Part shown: positions 21,284-32,776 of the stretch, in pieces | How the letters are laid out: the number at the start of each line of letters is the position of its first letter | Position numbering within the stretch: the first letter of the stretch is position 1 | NCBI GenBank assembly: GCA_002050235.1 | Contig: MWST01000024.1 | Location: 1-64,000, forward strand | From: Polyangiaceae bacterium UTPRO1 | GTDB taxonomy: Bacteria > Desulfobacterota > Binatia > UTPRO1 | Length of the DNA stretch: 64,000 nucleotides | Direction of reading: 5' to 3' | The notes under the pieces: model-generated | What the model was told of the DNA's origin: nothing | The model's input: the letters and a program-made list of their open reading frames with translations, nothing else | The model's database searches: none | Position numbers and translations under genes: made by a program

Positions 21284-21805
21284 TCAGCCCTGGCCGCCCG
21301 TCTTCTGCTGCACGATCCGCTTCGCCGCCGTCGCGACCGTTGCCGATACGTTCTTGCTCTTGGCGAGCATGCGGACGTCGCGGTCGTTCAGGCCGCCGAG
21401 GAAGCGCAGCGACAGTACGAGCGGCGTCTTGGGGTTGGTCACCAGGCTCACCCGAACCTGGTAGTTCTTCGTCCACTCCCGGCTTTCGCCGATCATGCGC
21501 AGCAGCTCGTCGTCGGCGCTGCGGTTCTTGGCGACGGCTATGACCTCTTCGTCGCCGATGCGAGGGTTCTGGAGGACGAAGCGGCGGATCATCTTGTTGG
21601 GGTCGCGGATGAGCAGCATCCGCGCTTCACGATTGCCGCGCAGCGCCAGCTTGATCTTTTCCGAGACGCCCATGGTCTGGAGCTGCAGGAGGAGGCTTGC
21701 CTCGACCGCCTTTCCGGGCGTCGGATCCTCCACGAGCGCCTCCGGGACGGCGATCCCGTCGGTTCCCGCCTCGACGGCTGCTGCGATGCCGGCTTCGTCT
21801 TGCAT
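21284..21805 (-). CDS. Conserved hypothetical protein, helical
   Basis: The product is 173 residues, charged and mostly alpha-helical by composition. The first 45 residues are variable; the core MGVSEKIKLALRGNREARML, then IRDPNKMIRRFVLQNPRI, DEEVIAVAKNRSADDELLRMI and LVTNPKTPLVLSLRFLGGL looks like repeated helical hairpins. I recall similar unnamed proteins in deltaproteobacteria but cannot assign a function. It starts nine bases after the EF-G-like gene and ends just before the fusion gene, so it is probably co-transcribed with both. No signal peptide or membrane helix. Confidence 0.75.
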   Translation of the reverse strand: MQDEAGIAAAVEAGTDGIAVPEALVEDPTPGKAVEASLLLQLQTMGVSEKIKLALRGNREARMLLIRDPNKMIRRFVLQNPRIGDEEVIAVAKNRSADDELLRMIGESREWTKNYQVRVSLVTNPKTPLVLSLRFLGGLNDRDVRMLAKSKNVSATVATAAKRIVQQKTGGQG

Positions 21806-21814
21806 CGCGACCTG

Positions 21815-23911
<2,097 letters not shown>

Positions 23912-23938
23912 GCGATCCTCCCTGCAGCGTTGGTGGTG

Positions 23939-24712
23939 CTACTGGTTACGACGATGAATGAGCCGGAGCCCCTCGAGGGTCAAGAACTCGTCGACGGCCT
24001 CGATCGTGGTCGACTCGGGAGCGAGCAGGTGCGCGAAGCCGCCGGTTGCGATCACCCTGGCGTCGGCGCCGATCTCTTCGCGGATGCGGGCGACGAGCCC
24101 GTCCACCAAGGAGACGTAGCCGTACACGATCCCGGCCTGGATGGCGTGGACGGTGTTCTTGCCGACGACCTTCGGCGGCCGGACGAGCTCGACGCGCGGC
24201 AGCTTCGCGGTCCGGGTGACGAGAGCGTCGAGCGAGATGCCGAGGCCGGGAGTGATGACGCCGCCGAGGTACTCGCCCTTCGCCGACACGCAATCGAAGG
24301 TCGTTGCGGTGCCGAAGTCGACGACGATGCAGCCCCGGCGATAGCGCTCGTAGGCGGCGACGGCGTTCACGATCCGGTCGGCGCCCACTTCCTTCGGGTT
24401 GTCGTAGAGGATCGGCATGCCGGTCTTCACGCCCGGGCCCACCACCAGCGGTTCGGCATGGAAGTAGTCGCGGCAGAGATCCTCGACGATCGTGGTCATC
24501 GGCGGCACGACCGAGCAGACGATGATGGCGCTCTTCTTCGGGATCGGCAGGTCCGAGGCACGGTAGAGGTTCCACAGCAGCACACCGTACTCGTCGGAGG
24601 TGCGGCCGGGATCGCTCAGCATCCGCCAGTGGCGCACGAGGCGATCGCCTTCGTAGACGCCGACGACGGCGTGGGTGTTGCCGACGTCGATCGCCAGGAG
24701 CGCGCTGCTCAT
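23939..24712 (-). CDS. coaX: Type III pantothenate kinase
   Basis: First step of CoA synthesis, ATP-dependent phosphorylation of pantothenate, in the ASKHA fold. The 257-residue protein shows [19 protein letters not shown] (phosphate 1), [15 protein letters not shown], and [19 protein letters not shown] with the catalytic Asp, then [11 protein letters not shown]. The ATG overlaps the birA stop (ATGA). The birA-coaX pairing is common in bacteria. The in-frame upstream extension lies within birA and was rejected. Confidence 0.96.
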   Translation of the reverse strand: MSSALLAIDVGNTHAVVGVYEGDRLVRHWRMLSDPGRTSDEYGVLLWNLYRASDLPIPKKSAIIVCSVVPPMTTIVEDLCRDYFHAEPLVVGPGVKTGMPILYDNPKEVGADRIVNAVAAYERYRRGCIVVDFGTATTFDCVSAKGEYLGGVITPGLGISLDALVTRTAKLPRVELVRPPKVVGKNTVHAIQAGIVYGYVSLVDGLVARIREEIGADARVIATGGFAHLLAPESTTIEAVDEFLTLEGLRLIHRRNQ

Positions 24713-25728
24713 CGCCCCCGCTCCTCGTCGGCTGCCGCGAGCATCCTGTAGCCGTCCACGATCGTGACGTCGCCCGCCATGATGCGCTCCTCTCCCGCCG
24801 GACCGGCGACGACGAGCCGGCCGGCAGCGTCGATGCCGCGGACCGTTCCGGTGCTGCACCGGCCGCCGCCCTCGATCCTCACGCTCCGTCCCGTGAGGCA
24901 CGAGGACGCTTCCCATTCCGGCGCCAGCGCCGCGAAGCCCTCGCCGACGACGCGATCATAGACGGCCTCCAGCGCCGCGCATAGGCCGGCGGCGAAGCGC
25001 GGACGGTCGACACGGGTGCCGGTCGCGAGCAGCACCGATGTCGCCGTGGCGCGCAGCGCCGGCGGAAAGGCGCGAGCGGGCGCATTCAGGTTGACGCCGA
25101 TGCCGAGGACGACGCTGCGGATGCGATCCGCTTCGGCGTCCATCTCGGTCAAGACCCCCGCGATCTTGCGGCCGTCGAGGAGGCAGTCGTTCGGCCATTT
25201 GATCGCGATCCGCTCCGGCGCCAATCCCGGCAACGCGCGCAGCGCGCGCACGACGGCCACCGCGGCGGCGAGAGCCAACTGCGGCGCGTCGGCGGGAACG
25301 AGCCGGGGCCGGAGGATGAAGCTCGCATAGAGATTCACGCGCGCCGGCGACACCCAGCTACGCCCGAGACGGCCGCGCCCGGCCGTCTGCTGTTCGGCGA
25401 GCACCAGCATTCCTTCCGGAGCGCCGGCGCGCGCCAGCGCCGCGGCGCGGAGGTTCGTGGAGTCGATGGTCTCGAAGCACTCGAGGCGGCGGCCGAAGCG
25501 CTCGGTCGTTAGATGCTGCTCGATCTCCGTCGGCAACAGGCGGTCTGGCACTCCGGTGAGGGCGTAGCCGCGGGCGTGCAGGGCCGCGATGCGATACCCC
25601 GAGGCGCGCAGCGCTTCGACGTGCTTCCAGACGGCGGCCCGTGAGACGCCGAGGTTACTCGACAGCACCTCGCCCGAGACCACGGGCGCTTGTCGCAGGA
25701 GCCGGAGGATGCGCTCGGCCGTGTCCAT
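24709..25728 (-). CDS. birA: Bifunctional biotin-[acetyl-CoA-carboxylase] ligase / biotin operon repressor
   Basis: A 339-residue protein with an N-terminal winged HTH ([32 protein letters not shown], about 6-45), so it probably also represses transcription. The ligase core follows, with [16 protein letters not shown] as the biotinyl-AMP loop, then [21 protein letters not shown] and [14 protein letters not shown]-terminal SH3-like domain ends with AGDVTIVDG. The ATG lies 14 bases after nadC. No biotin synthesis genes are present in the window, so its operator target is elsewhere. Confidence 0.95.
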   Translation of the reverse strand: MDTAERILRLLRQAPVVSGEVLSSNLGVSRAAVWKHVEALRASGYRIAALHARGYALTGVPDRLLPTEIEQHLTTERFGRRLECFETIDSTNLRAAALARAGAPEGMLVLAEQQTAGRGRLGRSWVSPARVNLYASFILRPRLVPADAPQLALAAAVAVVRALRALPGLAPERIAIKWPNDCLLDGRKIAGVLTEMDAEADRIRSVVLGIGVNLNAPARAFPPALRATATSVLLATGTRVDRPRFAAGLCAALEAVYDRVVGEGFAALAPEWEASSCLTGRSVRIEGGGRCSTGTVRGIDAAGRLVVAGPAGEERIMAGDVTIVDGYRMLAAADEERGR

Positions 25729-25742
25729 CGCGGCGGGGCGGG

Positions 25743-26615
25743 TCAGGCGGCGACGATCCGCAGGTGCAACGGGACGGCGGGGGCGGAGTGCGTGAGGGCG
25801 CCGATCGAGATGCGATCGGCGCCGGCGGCGGCGTAGGCGGCGACGTTGGCGAGCGTTATCCCGCCCGAGACCTCCACCGGCACCCGACCGCGCACGTGCC
25901 GGATCAGCGCCGCTGCCTGCTCTGGGGTCTGGTTGTCGAGGAGGACCGCGTCGGCGCCCGCCGCCAGTGCGGCGTCGAGCTCCGCCAGCGTCCGGCACTC
26001 GACCTGGACCCGCAGCGCCGCGGGCGCCCGCTCGCGCACCCGGGTCACGACCGCCGCCGTGCCGCCGCCGAGAGCGACGTGGGTGTCCTTGATCAGGATG
26101 CCGTCGTCGAGGCCGAAGCGGTGATTGACGCCGCCGCCCATGCGCACGGCATGCTTCTCGAGGAGCCGGAGCCCGGCGATGGTCTTGCGCGTGTCGACGA
26201 TGGCCGCTTTGGTGCCGGCGACGGCGGCAACGAAGCGGCGCGTCAGGGTCGCGATCCCGCAGAGGTGCTGCAGCAGATTGAGCGCCACACGCTCGCCGGC
26301 GAGGATCCCGGCCGCCGGGCCCTCGATGCGCACCACCGGCGTCTCGACGCCGCCGGCGGCGCCGTCGGCGGCGAGCACCGCCACCCGCAAGGTCGGATCG
26401 ACGAGCTCGTAGACGAGCGGCGCCAGGAAGACCCCGGCCAGCACGCACGGCTCCTCGCTGCTGATGGTGGCCGTGGCGCCAAGCCCGGGCGCCAGGGCAG
26501 CAGCCGTGGTCACGTCGCCACGACCGATGTCTTCCGCGAGCGCCGCCGCGACCAGACGGCGGGTCGAGGGATGGCGGGCCAGCGCCGCTACGCGGGCCGC
26601 GATTTCTTCGTCCAT
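25743..26615 (-). CDS. nadC: Nicotinate-nucleotide pyrophosphorylase (carboxylating)
   Basis: Converts quinolinate and PRPP to nicotinate mononucleotide in de novo NAD synthesis. Length is 290 residues with the ATG at 26615, two bases after the valS stop. EDIGRGDVTTAA opens the domain. NLLQHLCGIATLTRRFV and DTRKTIAGLRLLEKHAV (then RMGGGVNHR) form the quinolinate and PRPP sites, with ILIKDTHV and VEVSGGI further on. The fold and length are complete. It is in series with valS, birA and coaX, grouping cofactor synthesis genes. Confidence 0.96.
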   Translation of the reverse strand: MDEEIAARVAALARHPSTRRLVAAALAEDIGRGDVTTAAALAPGLGATATISSEEPCVLAGVFLAPLVYELVDPTLRVAVLAADGAAGGVETPVVRIEGPAAGILAGERVALNLLQHLCGIATLTRRFVAAVAGTKAAIVDTRKTIAGLRLLEKHAVRMGGGVNHRFGLDDGILIKDTHVALGGGTAAVVTRVRERAPAALRVQVECRTLAELDAALAAGADAVLLDNQTPEQAAALIRHVRGRVPVEVSGGITLANVAAYAAAGADRISIGALTHSAPAVPLHLRIVAA

Positions 26616-26617
26616 CG

Positions 26618-29254
26618 TCAGGCCTCCAGCGGCGCAACCCACTCGGGGTCGCGCACCTGGAAGGCGGCGCTCGGGAGGCTAGCGTTCGCTACCAGCTCGT
26701 GCCGTTCGACCCGCGCCGAGCGCAGCACGTCGTCCTGCACCGTCGCCAGGACCGCGAGCGTCTCGGGGTGCGCCGCGAGCGCGACGCGCGCGACGCCGCG
26801 TCCCGGCGACACGCCGGCCTCCGACTTCGACTTGTTGATCGCGGCGAGGCACGCCACGGCGACATCGAAGCAGGCGGCGTCGCGGGGCGGTGCGATCGAG
26901 TCGAGCTCGGCCGTGGTCGGCCAGGGCGCGCGATGGATGCTCGCGTGGCCGGTCTCGGCGGCGAAGATCCAGGACCAGACCTCCTCGGTGACGTAGGGCA
27001 GAACCGGAGCGAAGAGGCGCAGCAGCACTCCGAGGCCGAGCCGCAGCCCGGCGATCGCCGAGCCGCCGGCATCGTCGCGGGCCCGATGCTTCACGAGCTC
27101 GAGGTAGGTGTCGGTGAAGTCGTGCCAGAAGAAGGACTCGGTGTCCTGGAGGGCGTGGGCGTAGTCGAATTCCTCGAAAGCGGCCGTGACCCGCGCTACC
27201 AGGTCACGCAGGCGGGCTACGAATGCCCGGTCGAGCTCGACGTCGATGGGCGCGCGCGGCCCCGCCTGGGCGAGGACGAACTTGCCGGCGTTGTAGAGCT
27301 TGGTCACCAGCCGCTTGCCGATCTTCAACACCTTCTCGTCGAAGGCGGTGTCGGTGCCGAGGCGGGCGCTCGCCGCCCAGTAGCGCACACCGTCGGCCGT
27401 GTACTGGTCGAGGAGGTGCATCGGCGTTACGACGTTGCCCTTGCTCTTCGACATCTTCTTCCGGTCCGGATCGAGGATCCATCCGGAGATGACGACGTGG
27501 TGCCAGGGCACGCTGCCCTCGTGCAGCATCGCCTTGGCGATCGTGTAGAAGGCCCAGGTGCGGATGATCTCGTGGCTCTGCGGCCTGATGTCGGCGGGGA
27601 AGCGGCGGCGGTGGCGCTCGGGATCGAGGAGCCAGCCGGAACCGATCTGCGGCGTCAGCGAGCTCGTGAACCAGGTGTCGAAGACATCGGCCTCGGCGGT
27701 GAAGCCCCCCGGTCGGTCGCGCTCGGCGGCGGCGTAGCCCGGCGGTGCGTCGACCGTCGGATCGACGGGGAGGGTCGCGGCGGCAGCGAGGAGCGGACGC
27801 TCGTAGACCGGCCGACCGTCGCCGTCGAGCGGGTACCAGACCGGGAACGGTACGCCGAAATAGCGCTGCCGGCTCACGCACCAGTCGACGTTCAGGTTCT
27901 CGGTCCAGTTGCGGTAGCGCAGGCGCATGAAGTCCGGGTGCCAGCGGATGCGGTCGCCGACGGCGAGGAGGTCGTCCTTCTTGTCGAGGAGGCGCACGAA
28001 CCACTGCCGGGTCGAGATGAACTCGAGCGGCCGGTCGCCTTTCTCGAAGAACTTGACCGAGTGCTCGATCGGCCGCGGTTCTCCGCGCAGCGGCGCCGCG
28101 CCGGTGCCGGTGGCGTCGTTGGCGGCGTCGCGCAACATGGTGACGATCGCCTGGCGCGCGCCCCCAGTACCCTTGCCGGCGACGACGGCGTAGCGGGCGT
28201 TCGCGGTCTCCGGATCGCGGCTCGGAAAGGCATCCGAGCCGAAGGTCACGGGAACCAGGCGGCCGTCGCGGCCGACGATCTGGCGGAGCGGCAGCTTCTG
28301 CTCGCGCCACCAGACGACGTCGGTAGCGTCGCCGAAAGTGCACACCATGAGGATGCCCGTCCCCTTCTCCGGGTCGACGAGCTCGCTCGGGAAGATCGGC
28401 ACCGGCACCTGGAAGATCGGCGTCACCGCCTGCTTGCCGAAGAGATGGCGCCAGCGGGCGTCGCTCGGGTGTGCGGTCACGCCGACGCAGGCCGGCAGGA
28501 GCTCGGGGCGCGTGGTCGCGATGACGAGCTCGCCGCCGCCAGCGACGCCGAAGGCCACGTCGTGGAAGGCGCCGCGCGTCGGCCGATCCTCGACCTCCGC
28601 CTGGGCGACGGCGGTCTGGAAGTCGACGTCCCACATGGTCGGAGCCTCGACGCTGTAGACGTGGCCCTTCTCGAAGAGATCGCAAAAGCTCAACTGCGCC
28701 AGGTGCCGGCAGCGTCCGTCGATGGTCGAGTATTCGAGGCTCCAGTCCACCGAGAGCCCGATGCGCCGCCACAAGGCCTTGAACGCCTTCTCGTCCTCGC
28801 GCGTCAGCTCGAGGCAGAGGTCGATGAAGTTCGGGCGTGACACCAGACGCGGCGGCCCCTTCGCCTCGGCGGCGCTCGCAGGCCCGAGCCGGAGATCGGG
28901 AACGTGCGGCGCCCGCGGGTCGCAGCGCACGTGGAAGTGGTTCTGCACCCGGCGCTCGGTCGGCAAGCCGTTGTCGTCCCAGCCCATCGGGTAGAAGACG
29001 TTACGCCCGCGCATGCGCTGGAAGCGGGCGATGACGTCGGTGTGCGTGTAGCTGAAGACGTGGCCGACGTGCAGCGAGCCGGAGACCGTCGGTGGCGGCG
29101 TATCGACCACGAAGGTCTCGTCGCGGGCGCGGGCGGGGTCGTGGGCGTAGACGCCGAGCTGGTCCCAGCGTGCGTGGAGCCGCGCCTCCACCTCGGCCGC
29201 CTCGAAGTGCTTCGGCAATTGCTCGGGATCGATGACCGGGACCGCAGCCGACAT
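26618..29254 (-). CDS. valS: Valyl-tRNA synthetase, type 2 subfamily
   Basis: Charges tRNA-Val. The protein has 878 residues. The class I signature appears as HVGH (62-65) and KMSKS (600-604). The text around HVGH (PPPTVSGSLHVGHVFSYT, then MGWDDNGLPTERRVQN) belongs to the ValS type 2 branch, found in archaea, actinobacteria and Rickettsia, not the E. coli form. There is no long C-terminal coiled-coil arm; the chain ends soon after the anticodon-binding helical domain. It is the first gene of the minus-strand series and faces the cupin gene across 93 bases. Confidence 0.95.
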   Translation of the reverse strand: MSAAVPVIDPEQLPKHFEAAEVEARLHARWDQLGVYAHDPARARDETFVVDTPPPTVSGSLHVGHVFSYTHTDVIARFQRMRGRNVFYPMGWDDNGLPTERRVQNHFHVRCDPRAPHVPDLRLGPASAAEAKGPPRLVSRPNFIDLCLELTREDEKAFKALWRRIGLSVDWSLEYSTIDGRCRHLAQLSFCDLFEKGHVYSVEAPTMWDVDFQTAVAQAEVEDRPTRGAFHDVAFGVAGGGELVIATTRPELLPACVGVTAHPSDARWRHLFGKQAVTPIFQVPVPIFPSELVDPEKGTGILMVCTFGDATDVVWWREQKLPLRQIVGRDGRLVPVTFGSDAFPSRDPETANARYAVVAGKGTGGARQAIVTMLRDAANDATGTGAAPLRGEPRPIEHSVKFFEKGDRPLEFISTRQWFVRLLDKKDDLLAVGDRIRWHPDFMRLRYRNWTENLNVDWCVSRQRYFGVPFPVWYPLDGDGRPVYERPLLAAAATLPVDPTVDAPPGYAAAERDRPGGFTAEADVFDTWFTSSLTPQIGSGWLLDPERHRRRFPADIRPQSHEIIRTWAFYTIAKAMLHEGSVPWHHVVISGWILDPDRKKMSKSKGNVVTPMHLLDQYTADGVRYWAASARLGTDTAFDEKVLKIGKRLVTKLYNAGKFVLAQAGPRAPIDVELDRAFVARLRDLVARVTAAFEEFDYAHALQDTESFFWHDFTDTYLELVKHRARDDAGGSAIAGLRLGLGVLLRLFAPVLPYVTEEVWSWIFAAETGHASIHRAPWPTTAELDSIAPPRDAACFDVAVACLAAINKSKSEAGVSPGRGVARVALAAHPETLAVLATVQDDVLRSARVERHELVANASLPSAAFQVRDPEWVAPLEA

Positions 29255-29333
29255 TCGGCTGCAGATAGCAGAGGTATGCGGAAATCGCGACCCGGCGGCT
29301 CGATTCAGGGGCGCGCCGGCAGGCGACTTCGGC

Positions 29334-29339
29334 TACAGT
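29334..29339 (+). promoter_or_regulatory. Candidate -10 element for the cupin gene
   Basis: TACAGT is followed by eight bases and then the ATG. Transcription starting seven bases after the box would begin at or next to the start codon, giving a leaderless message. There is no Shine-Dalgarno sequence upstream of this ATG. No convincing -35 is seen. Confidence 0.35.
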
Positions 29340-29347
29340 GGCCCGCC

Positions 29348-29785
29348 ATGAGCGCCGCCCCGCCCCGCTTCGATCCGTCGGGGTTCACGAATGCGCCGTA
29401 CGCCCGCTGCGTAGAGAAGCCCTGGGGCTACGAGGTGCACTGGACACCCGAGGATCTACCGTACGCGGGGAAGCTGCTGCACATTCATGCCGGCGCCCGC
29501 CTCTCCCTGCAGCTCCACGATCAGAAGCGCGAGAGCTGGTTCCTGCTGCGCGGCCGCGCCATGGTCGTGTGGCAGGACGCGAGCGGACAGCTCGTCGAGA
29601 CCGAGCTCGCGCACGGCGTCGGCTACACCTGCAGCCTCGGTCAGGTGCACCGGCTGATCGGCATCACCGACTGCGACGTGATCGAGGCGTCGACGCCGGA
29701 GGTCGGGACGACCTGGCGCCTCGAAGACGATTTTGCGCGTCCGCACGAAACTCCCGAGCAGCGCCGCCGCGAGCGCGGCGGCTGA
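29348..29785 (+). CDS. Cupin protein, mannose-6-phosphate isomerase type II-like
   Basis: A 145-residue single-domain cupin. VEKPWGYEVHW matches the EKPWG start of the isomerase domain of ManC and related proteins. LHIHAGARLSLQLHDQKRESW supplies the metal-ligand positions, and GQVHRLIGITDCDVIEASTPE the second cupin motif. A free-standing domain of this kind usually isomerises a sugar phosphate or senses a sugar; substrate unknown. An ideal eight-base-pair hairpin with a GAGC loop (29763-29782) lies in the last codons and may aid termination, though no T-run follows. Confidence 0.82.
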   Translation: MSAAPPRFDPSGFTNAPYARCVEKPWGYEVHWTPEDLPYAGKLLHIHAGARLSLQLHDQKRESWFLLRGRAMVVWQDASGQLVETELAHGVGYTCSLGQVHRLIGITDCDVIEASTPEVGTTWRLEDDFARPHETPEQRRRERGG

Positions 29786-29964
29786 CGCCCGCCGCGCCGG
29801 CGGTGCACCGAGGACAGCCGATCCGGAAGTGGCAGCATACCGCGACCGCGAGCGCCGCACCTGGTAGCGGCGGAACCTCGAGCGGACGGAGCTGCGTGAC
29901 GAAGTCGCAGGTAGGCGCGGGCTCGTGGCGCGCACGGGCGCATCGTCGATGTCTATAGCCGATC

Positions 29965-29993
29965 TTGACCGTCTTCCCGCCTCCAAGTATTCA
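29965..29993 (+). promoter_or_regulatory. Candidate promoter of the tRNA-Leu gene
   Basis: TTGACC (29965-29970) is spaced 17 bases from TATTCA (29988-29993), placing a start near 30000, just before the mature tRNA end at 30005. The -35 is good, the -10 mediocre. The remainder of 29786-29964 shows no gene or clear element. Confidence 0.45.
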
Positions 29994-30004
29994 AAACTCC
30001 ACGC

Positions 30005-30088
30005 GCGAAAGTGGCGGAACTGGCAGACGCGCAGGATTCAGGATCCTGTGAGGTAAAACTCGTGGGGGTTCAAGTCCCCCCTTTCGCA
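30005..30088 (+). tRNA. tRNA-Leu, anticodon CAG
   Basis: An 84-base class II tRNA. The acceptor GCGAAAG pairs with CTTTCGC, discriminator A at 30088. The D stem is GCG/CGC. The anticodon stem CAGGA/TCCTG holds loop TTCAGGA with CAG at 30039-30041, followed by a 15-base variable arm. The T stem GGGGG/CCCCC has loop TTCAAGT. All stems are perfectly paired. CCA is not encoded. It decodes CTG, a preferred leucine codon in this GC-rich sequence. Confidence 0.97.
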
Positions 30089-30164
30089 CTCGTGGCGGTC
30101 ATGCGGTGAGCTGAAGGGAGCCCGGGGGACGGGCGGAGGGGTGGCGGCGGTGGCTGGTGCTCAC

Positions 30165-31376
30165 ATGATGATGCAGTGTCCGCGGTGCTCGACGCGCTGG
30201 CGCGTCGCAGCCGCCGCACCGGTGGAGAATCCGCTCTTCAAATGCGGCAAGTGCCACCATCTGTTCCGGCAGTTCCCGGGAGCGACGCCGGCGCGCGAGA
30301 GCGCGGCGACGGCGACGGCGACAGCGACGAAGCGGCGGGCGACGGCGGACGAGCCGGACACGCTCGAGTTCATCTTCCCTGAACGCCAGCCTGCAGAGTT
30401 GCCGGCCACCGACGACCGGACGTCGGCCGGGCCGCAGCGCCGAGGCGACATCGATGCGCCGTCCGCGGCCGCCGCAACCGCGTCAGCGCGCGAACCGGCG
30501 ACCGCAAGAGACACGACGTCGCCGCCGGCGCGCTCGGCGAGAGCCCAGCAGCAGCCGGCGCTCAGCATAGTGCCCTCCGAGGCGAAGGCGCTCACCGCGG
30601 GCGGCGATCGCGAACCGGCGACGGGGAGCGAACCGTCGGGGACGAGCGCGGAGCGGTTCGCGGCTGACGGGGCCCCGTTCGCGGGCGGCGACGGCGCCGA
30701 GAGCGCGCTCGACACCACCGCCGCCGCCGCGGGCGACGACACGGAAGCGGTGGAAACGTTCGCGGCGGTCGGCGGCGGTCGCCGTCTGCGAGTGGAGGAG
30801 ACGATGCGGACCACGGCTGGCTTCGGAACGATCATGCGCGCGATCGCTGCAGCGGTGGCGGGATTCGCGGTGCTGACGCTGCTGGTGCGCGCCGCCCCGG
30901 AGCGCACCGCGGCGTGGTTGGCGCGCCTGCCGCTCGCCGGCGTCACCTTCGCCAACGACCGCAATCTCGCGCGTCGGGTCGAGCTCGCCAACGTCCAGGG
31001 ACGCTATCAGCGCCTGCGCAGCTCACGGCGCGTCTTCGTCATCACCGGCGAGGCGCGCAACAACTCGGCGAAGACGATCGAACGGATCGAGGTCGCCGGC
31101 GTCCTCTACGGTCTCGGCGGCGGCGAGCTCGACCAGAAGATCGTCACGACCGGGAATCGCACGACCCTCACCGACCTCTCGGAGGCGGAGATCACCCTGC
31201 TGCAGCGGCTCGATCCGGTGATCGGGCTGGCGCCCGGAGAGAGCACGCCCTTTGCGATCGTGTTCCTCGACCCGCCGCGCGAGCTGCGCGAGTTCAGCTC
31301 GAAGGTGATGAGCGTTCGGCCGACGCGCCGGGCTTCGAGTCCGTCCGCGAACCCGCCTCGGGACCCGGTGGGGTGA
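30165..31376 (+). CDS. Zinc-ribbon / DUF3426 membrane protein
   Basis: About 403 residues from the first of three tandem ATGs; in-frame GTGs at 30141 and 30150 (the latter ten bases after GGAGG) are alternatives. The N-terminus is an MJ0042-type zinc ribbon ([10 protein letters not shown]...[10 protein letters not shown]). A long Ala/Thr/Ser-rich disordered stretch follows, then one transmembrane helix around residues 225-245 ([19 protein letters not shown]). The C-terminal DUF3426 domain contains [19 protein letters not shown] and [12 protein letters not shown]. Cytoplasmic ribbon, periplasmic DUF3426; function unknown. The last 83 bases overlap the convergent tatA gene. Confidence 0.85.
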   Translation: MMMQCPRCSTRWRVAAAAPVENPLFKCGKCHHLFRQFPGATPARESAATATATATKRRATADEPDTLEFIFPERQPAELPATDDRTSAGPQRRGDIDAPSAAAATASAREPATARDTTSPPARSARAQQQPALSIVPSEAKALTAGGDREPATGSEPSGTSAERFAADGAPFAGGDGAESALDTTAAAAGDDTEAVETFAAVGGGRRLRVEETMRTTAGFGTIMRAIAAAVAGFAVLTLLVRAAPERTAAWLARLPLAGVTFANDRNLARRVELANVQGRYQRLRSSRRVFVITGEARNNSAKTIERIEVAGVLYGLGGGELDQKIVTTGNRTTLTDLSEAEITLLQRLDPVIGLAPGESTPFAIVFLDPPRELREFSSKVMSVRPTRRASSPSANPPRDPVG

Positions 31377-31527
31377 CGTCGATCGAGTCCGGCTCGTTGG
31401 TGGCCTTGCGGAAGTTGCGGATGCCCTTGCCGAGCCCCTCGCCGAGCTCGGGCAGCCGTCCGGCTCCGAAGATGATCAAAACGATCACGAGGATCACCAG
31501 CATCTCTCCCATCCCCAAACCGAACAT
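31294..31527 (-). CDS. tatA: Sec-independent translocase subunit TatA/TatE
   Basis: The protein has 77 residues. [41 protein letters not shown] shows the short N-terminal helix, the conserved [10 protein letters not shown] hinge and the amphipathic helix; a charged tail follows. It multimerises in the inner membrane with TatC to export folded proteins. No tatB or tatC lies nearby. The last 83 bases overlap the 3' end of the DUF3426 gene in antisense, covering most of the variable TatA tail. Confidence 0.93.
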   Translation of the reverse strand: MFGLGMGEMLVILVIVLIIFGAGRLPELGEGLGKGIRNFRKATNEPDSIDVTPPGPEAGSRTDSKPGASAERSSPSS

Positions 31528-31661
31528 GCGATTCTCCGGAGCGCGAGCTGCGCTCGCACGACTATAGGAGAAGCCTTTGCCGGGGCGCAATAGCCATCCC
31601 CCCCTCCGCCGCGCGTTCGAGTTGCGGGCCGGGACGATCGGGACATAGGATCCCGAGAGCG

Positions 31662-32702
31662 ATGACCAGGGCTCCGAGCGACCGGCACCTCGCCTTCGCG
31701 ATCGCAGTTTCGGCGCTCCTGCACGCATCGTTGCTGGCGCTCGTGCCCTACGTGCCGCGGGGATCGTCGCTTCCCGCCCTCGATGCACCGCTCGAGGTGG
31801 CGTTGCTGCCGCCGGAGCCGCTCAAAGCCGCCCCGGGACCGGCGCCTCGGCGGATGGTGGCCCCGCCCGACCAGATCAACGACCGGGCACCGGAGAATCC
31901 GCGATTCCAGAGCGATCGCGACAATGCGGTCGAGCACGAGACCGTGAACCCCGGCGTCCCGAATCCCGGTCCGGCCGTGGCTCCAGCGCCGCGGCCGGCC
32001 GCTCCGCCACGGCCGGCTGCCGCCGAGCGCCCGCCGGCGGCGAAGGCGCGCCGTCTCGCCGAGCGCCCGCCGGCGCCGCGCGTCGAGCCCAAGGAAGCGC
32101 GACCCGCGCCCGCGCTCGACAAGCTCTTCGCCTCGACCGAAGAGCTCGTCGCCGCGCAGCGCGACGTTACGCACGAGCCGGAAGAGGCGGCGAAGGGCGA
32201 TACGGGGCGGCGCAAGCTCGCGCTCGCCGTCGCGCCGATCGCCCCCGACTGGTCGCTGCCGGGGACGCGCGGAACACTCGACGACCTCCCCAACATCCAG
32301 CGCGGCACCGTGACGCTGCTGAACACCAAGGCCAACGAGTTCTCCCCCTTCGTGCGCCGCGTCGGTGAGCGCGTCTTCCAGCATCTGATCATCCGCCAAC
32401 GCCGCCTCGAGCTGGAGCAGATCTTGAGCGCCCGGAGCCCGGTGCAGATGCGGGCCATCCTCGATGCGCGCGGGCGGCTCAAGTCGGTGGTGATCGAGGC
32501 CCAGTCGGGCAGCGCCAGCATGGACGACACGCTGTCGGACGCCCTCGACACGGCGGCCTTCGACAACAACCCGCCGCAGGCCGCGGCGAAACCGAACGGC
32601 GACTTCGAATTCCTCTTCCAGGCGCAGCTACGGGCCTACCAACCGGGGCCCGGAGGGAGTCCCGGGCGCATCGAGAGCCGTCTGAGCGTGGCCTTGCTGT
32701 AG
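31662..32702 (+). CDS. TonB-like energy transducer / periplasmic spanning protein
   Basis: A 346-residue protein with TonB architecture: a short cytoplasmic N-terminus, one membrane anchor ([20 protein letters not shown], about 9-28) and a Pro/Ala/Arg-rich linker (about 60-160). The C-terminal region resembles the mixed alpha/beta TonB fold ([21 protein letters not shown], then [17 protein letters not shown]). The SALLHASLL motif in the anchor is typical of TonB N-termini. There is no exbB, exbD or receptor gene nearby, and the Ser-His-Leu anchor motif is only partly present. The start ATG follows a TAGGAT box by ten bases. Confidence 0.75.
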   Translation: MTRAPSDRHLAFAIAVSALLHASLLALVPYVPRGSSLPALDAPLEVALLPPEPLKAAPGPAPRRMVAPPDQINDRAPENPRFQSDRDNAVEHETVNPGVPNPGPAVAPAPRPAAPPRPAAAERPPAAKARRLAERPPAPRVEPKEARPAPALDKLFASTEELVAAQRDVTHEPEEAAKGDTGRRKLALAVAPIAPDWSLPGTRGTLDDLPNIQRGTVTLLNTKANEFSPFVRRVGERVFQHLIIRQRRLELEQILSARSPVQMRAILDARGRLKSVVIEAQSGSASMDDTLSDALDTAAFDNNPPQAAAKPNGDFEFLFQAQLRAYQPGPGGSPGRIESRLSVALL

Positions 32703-32729
32703 GACGCCGGGGGCGCCCTCGCCGGCGCT

Positions 32730-32749
32730 AGGTCGCGATCCGGCGACCT
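32730..32749. terminator. Hairpin between convergent tonB-like and gcvPB genes
   Basis: AGGTCGC (32730-32736) pairs perfectly with GCGACCT (32743-32749) around a six-base loop, in the 74-base gap where two genes converge. The position suits a bidirectional terminator, but there is no T-run on either side, so factor-dependent ending or chance pairing remain possible. Confidence 0.4.
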
Positions 32750-32776
32750 CGCCGCCGTCCGCGGGAGCTGCGATCG

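Noticed and set aside
28904..29347. Upstream extension of the cupin frame to 28904
   Set aside because: The extension lies antisense inside valS and reads as Arg/Val/Glu-rich filler; the cupin family starts at the ATG at 29348.
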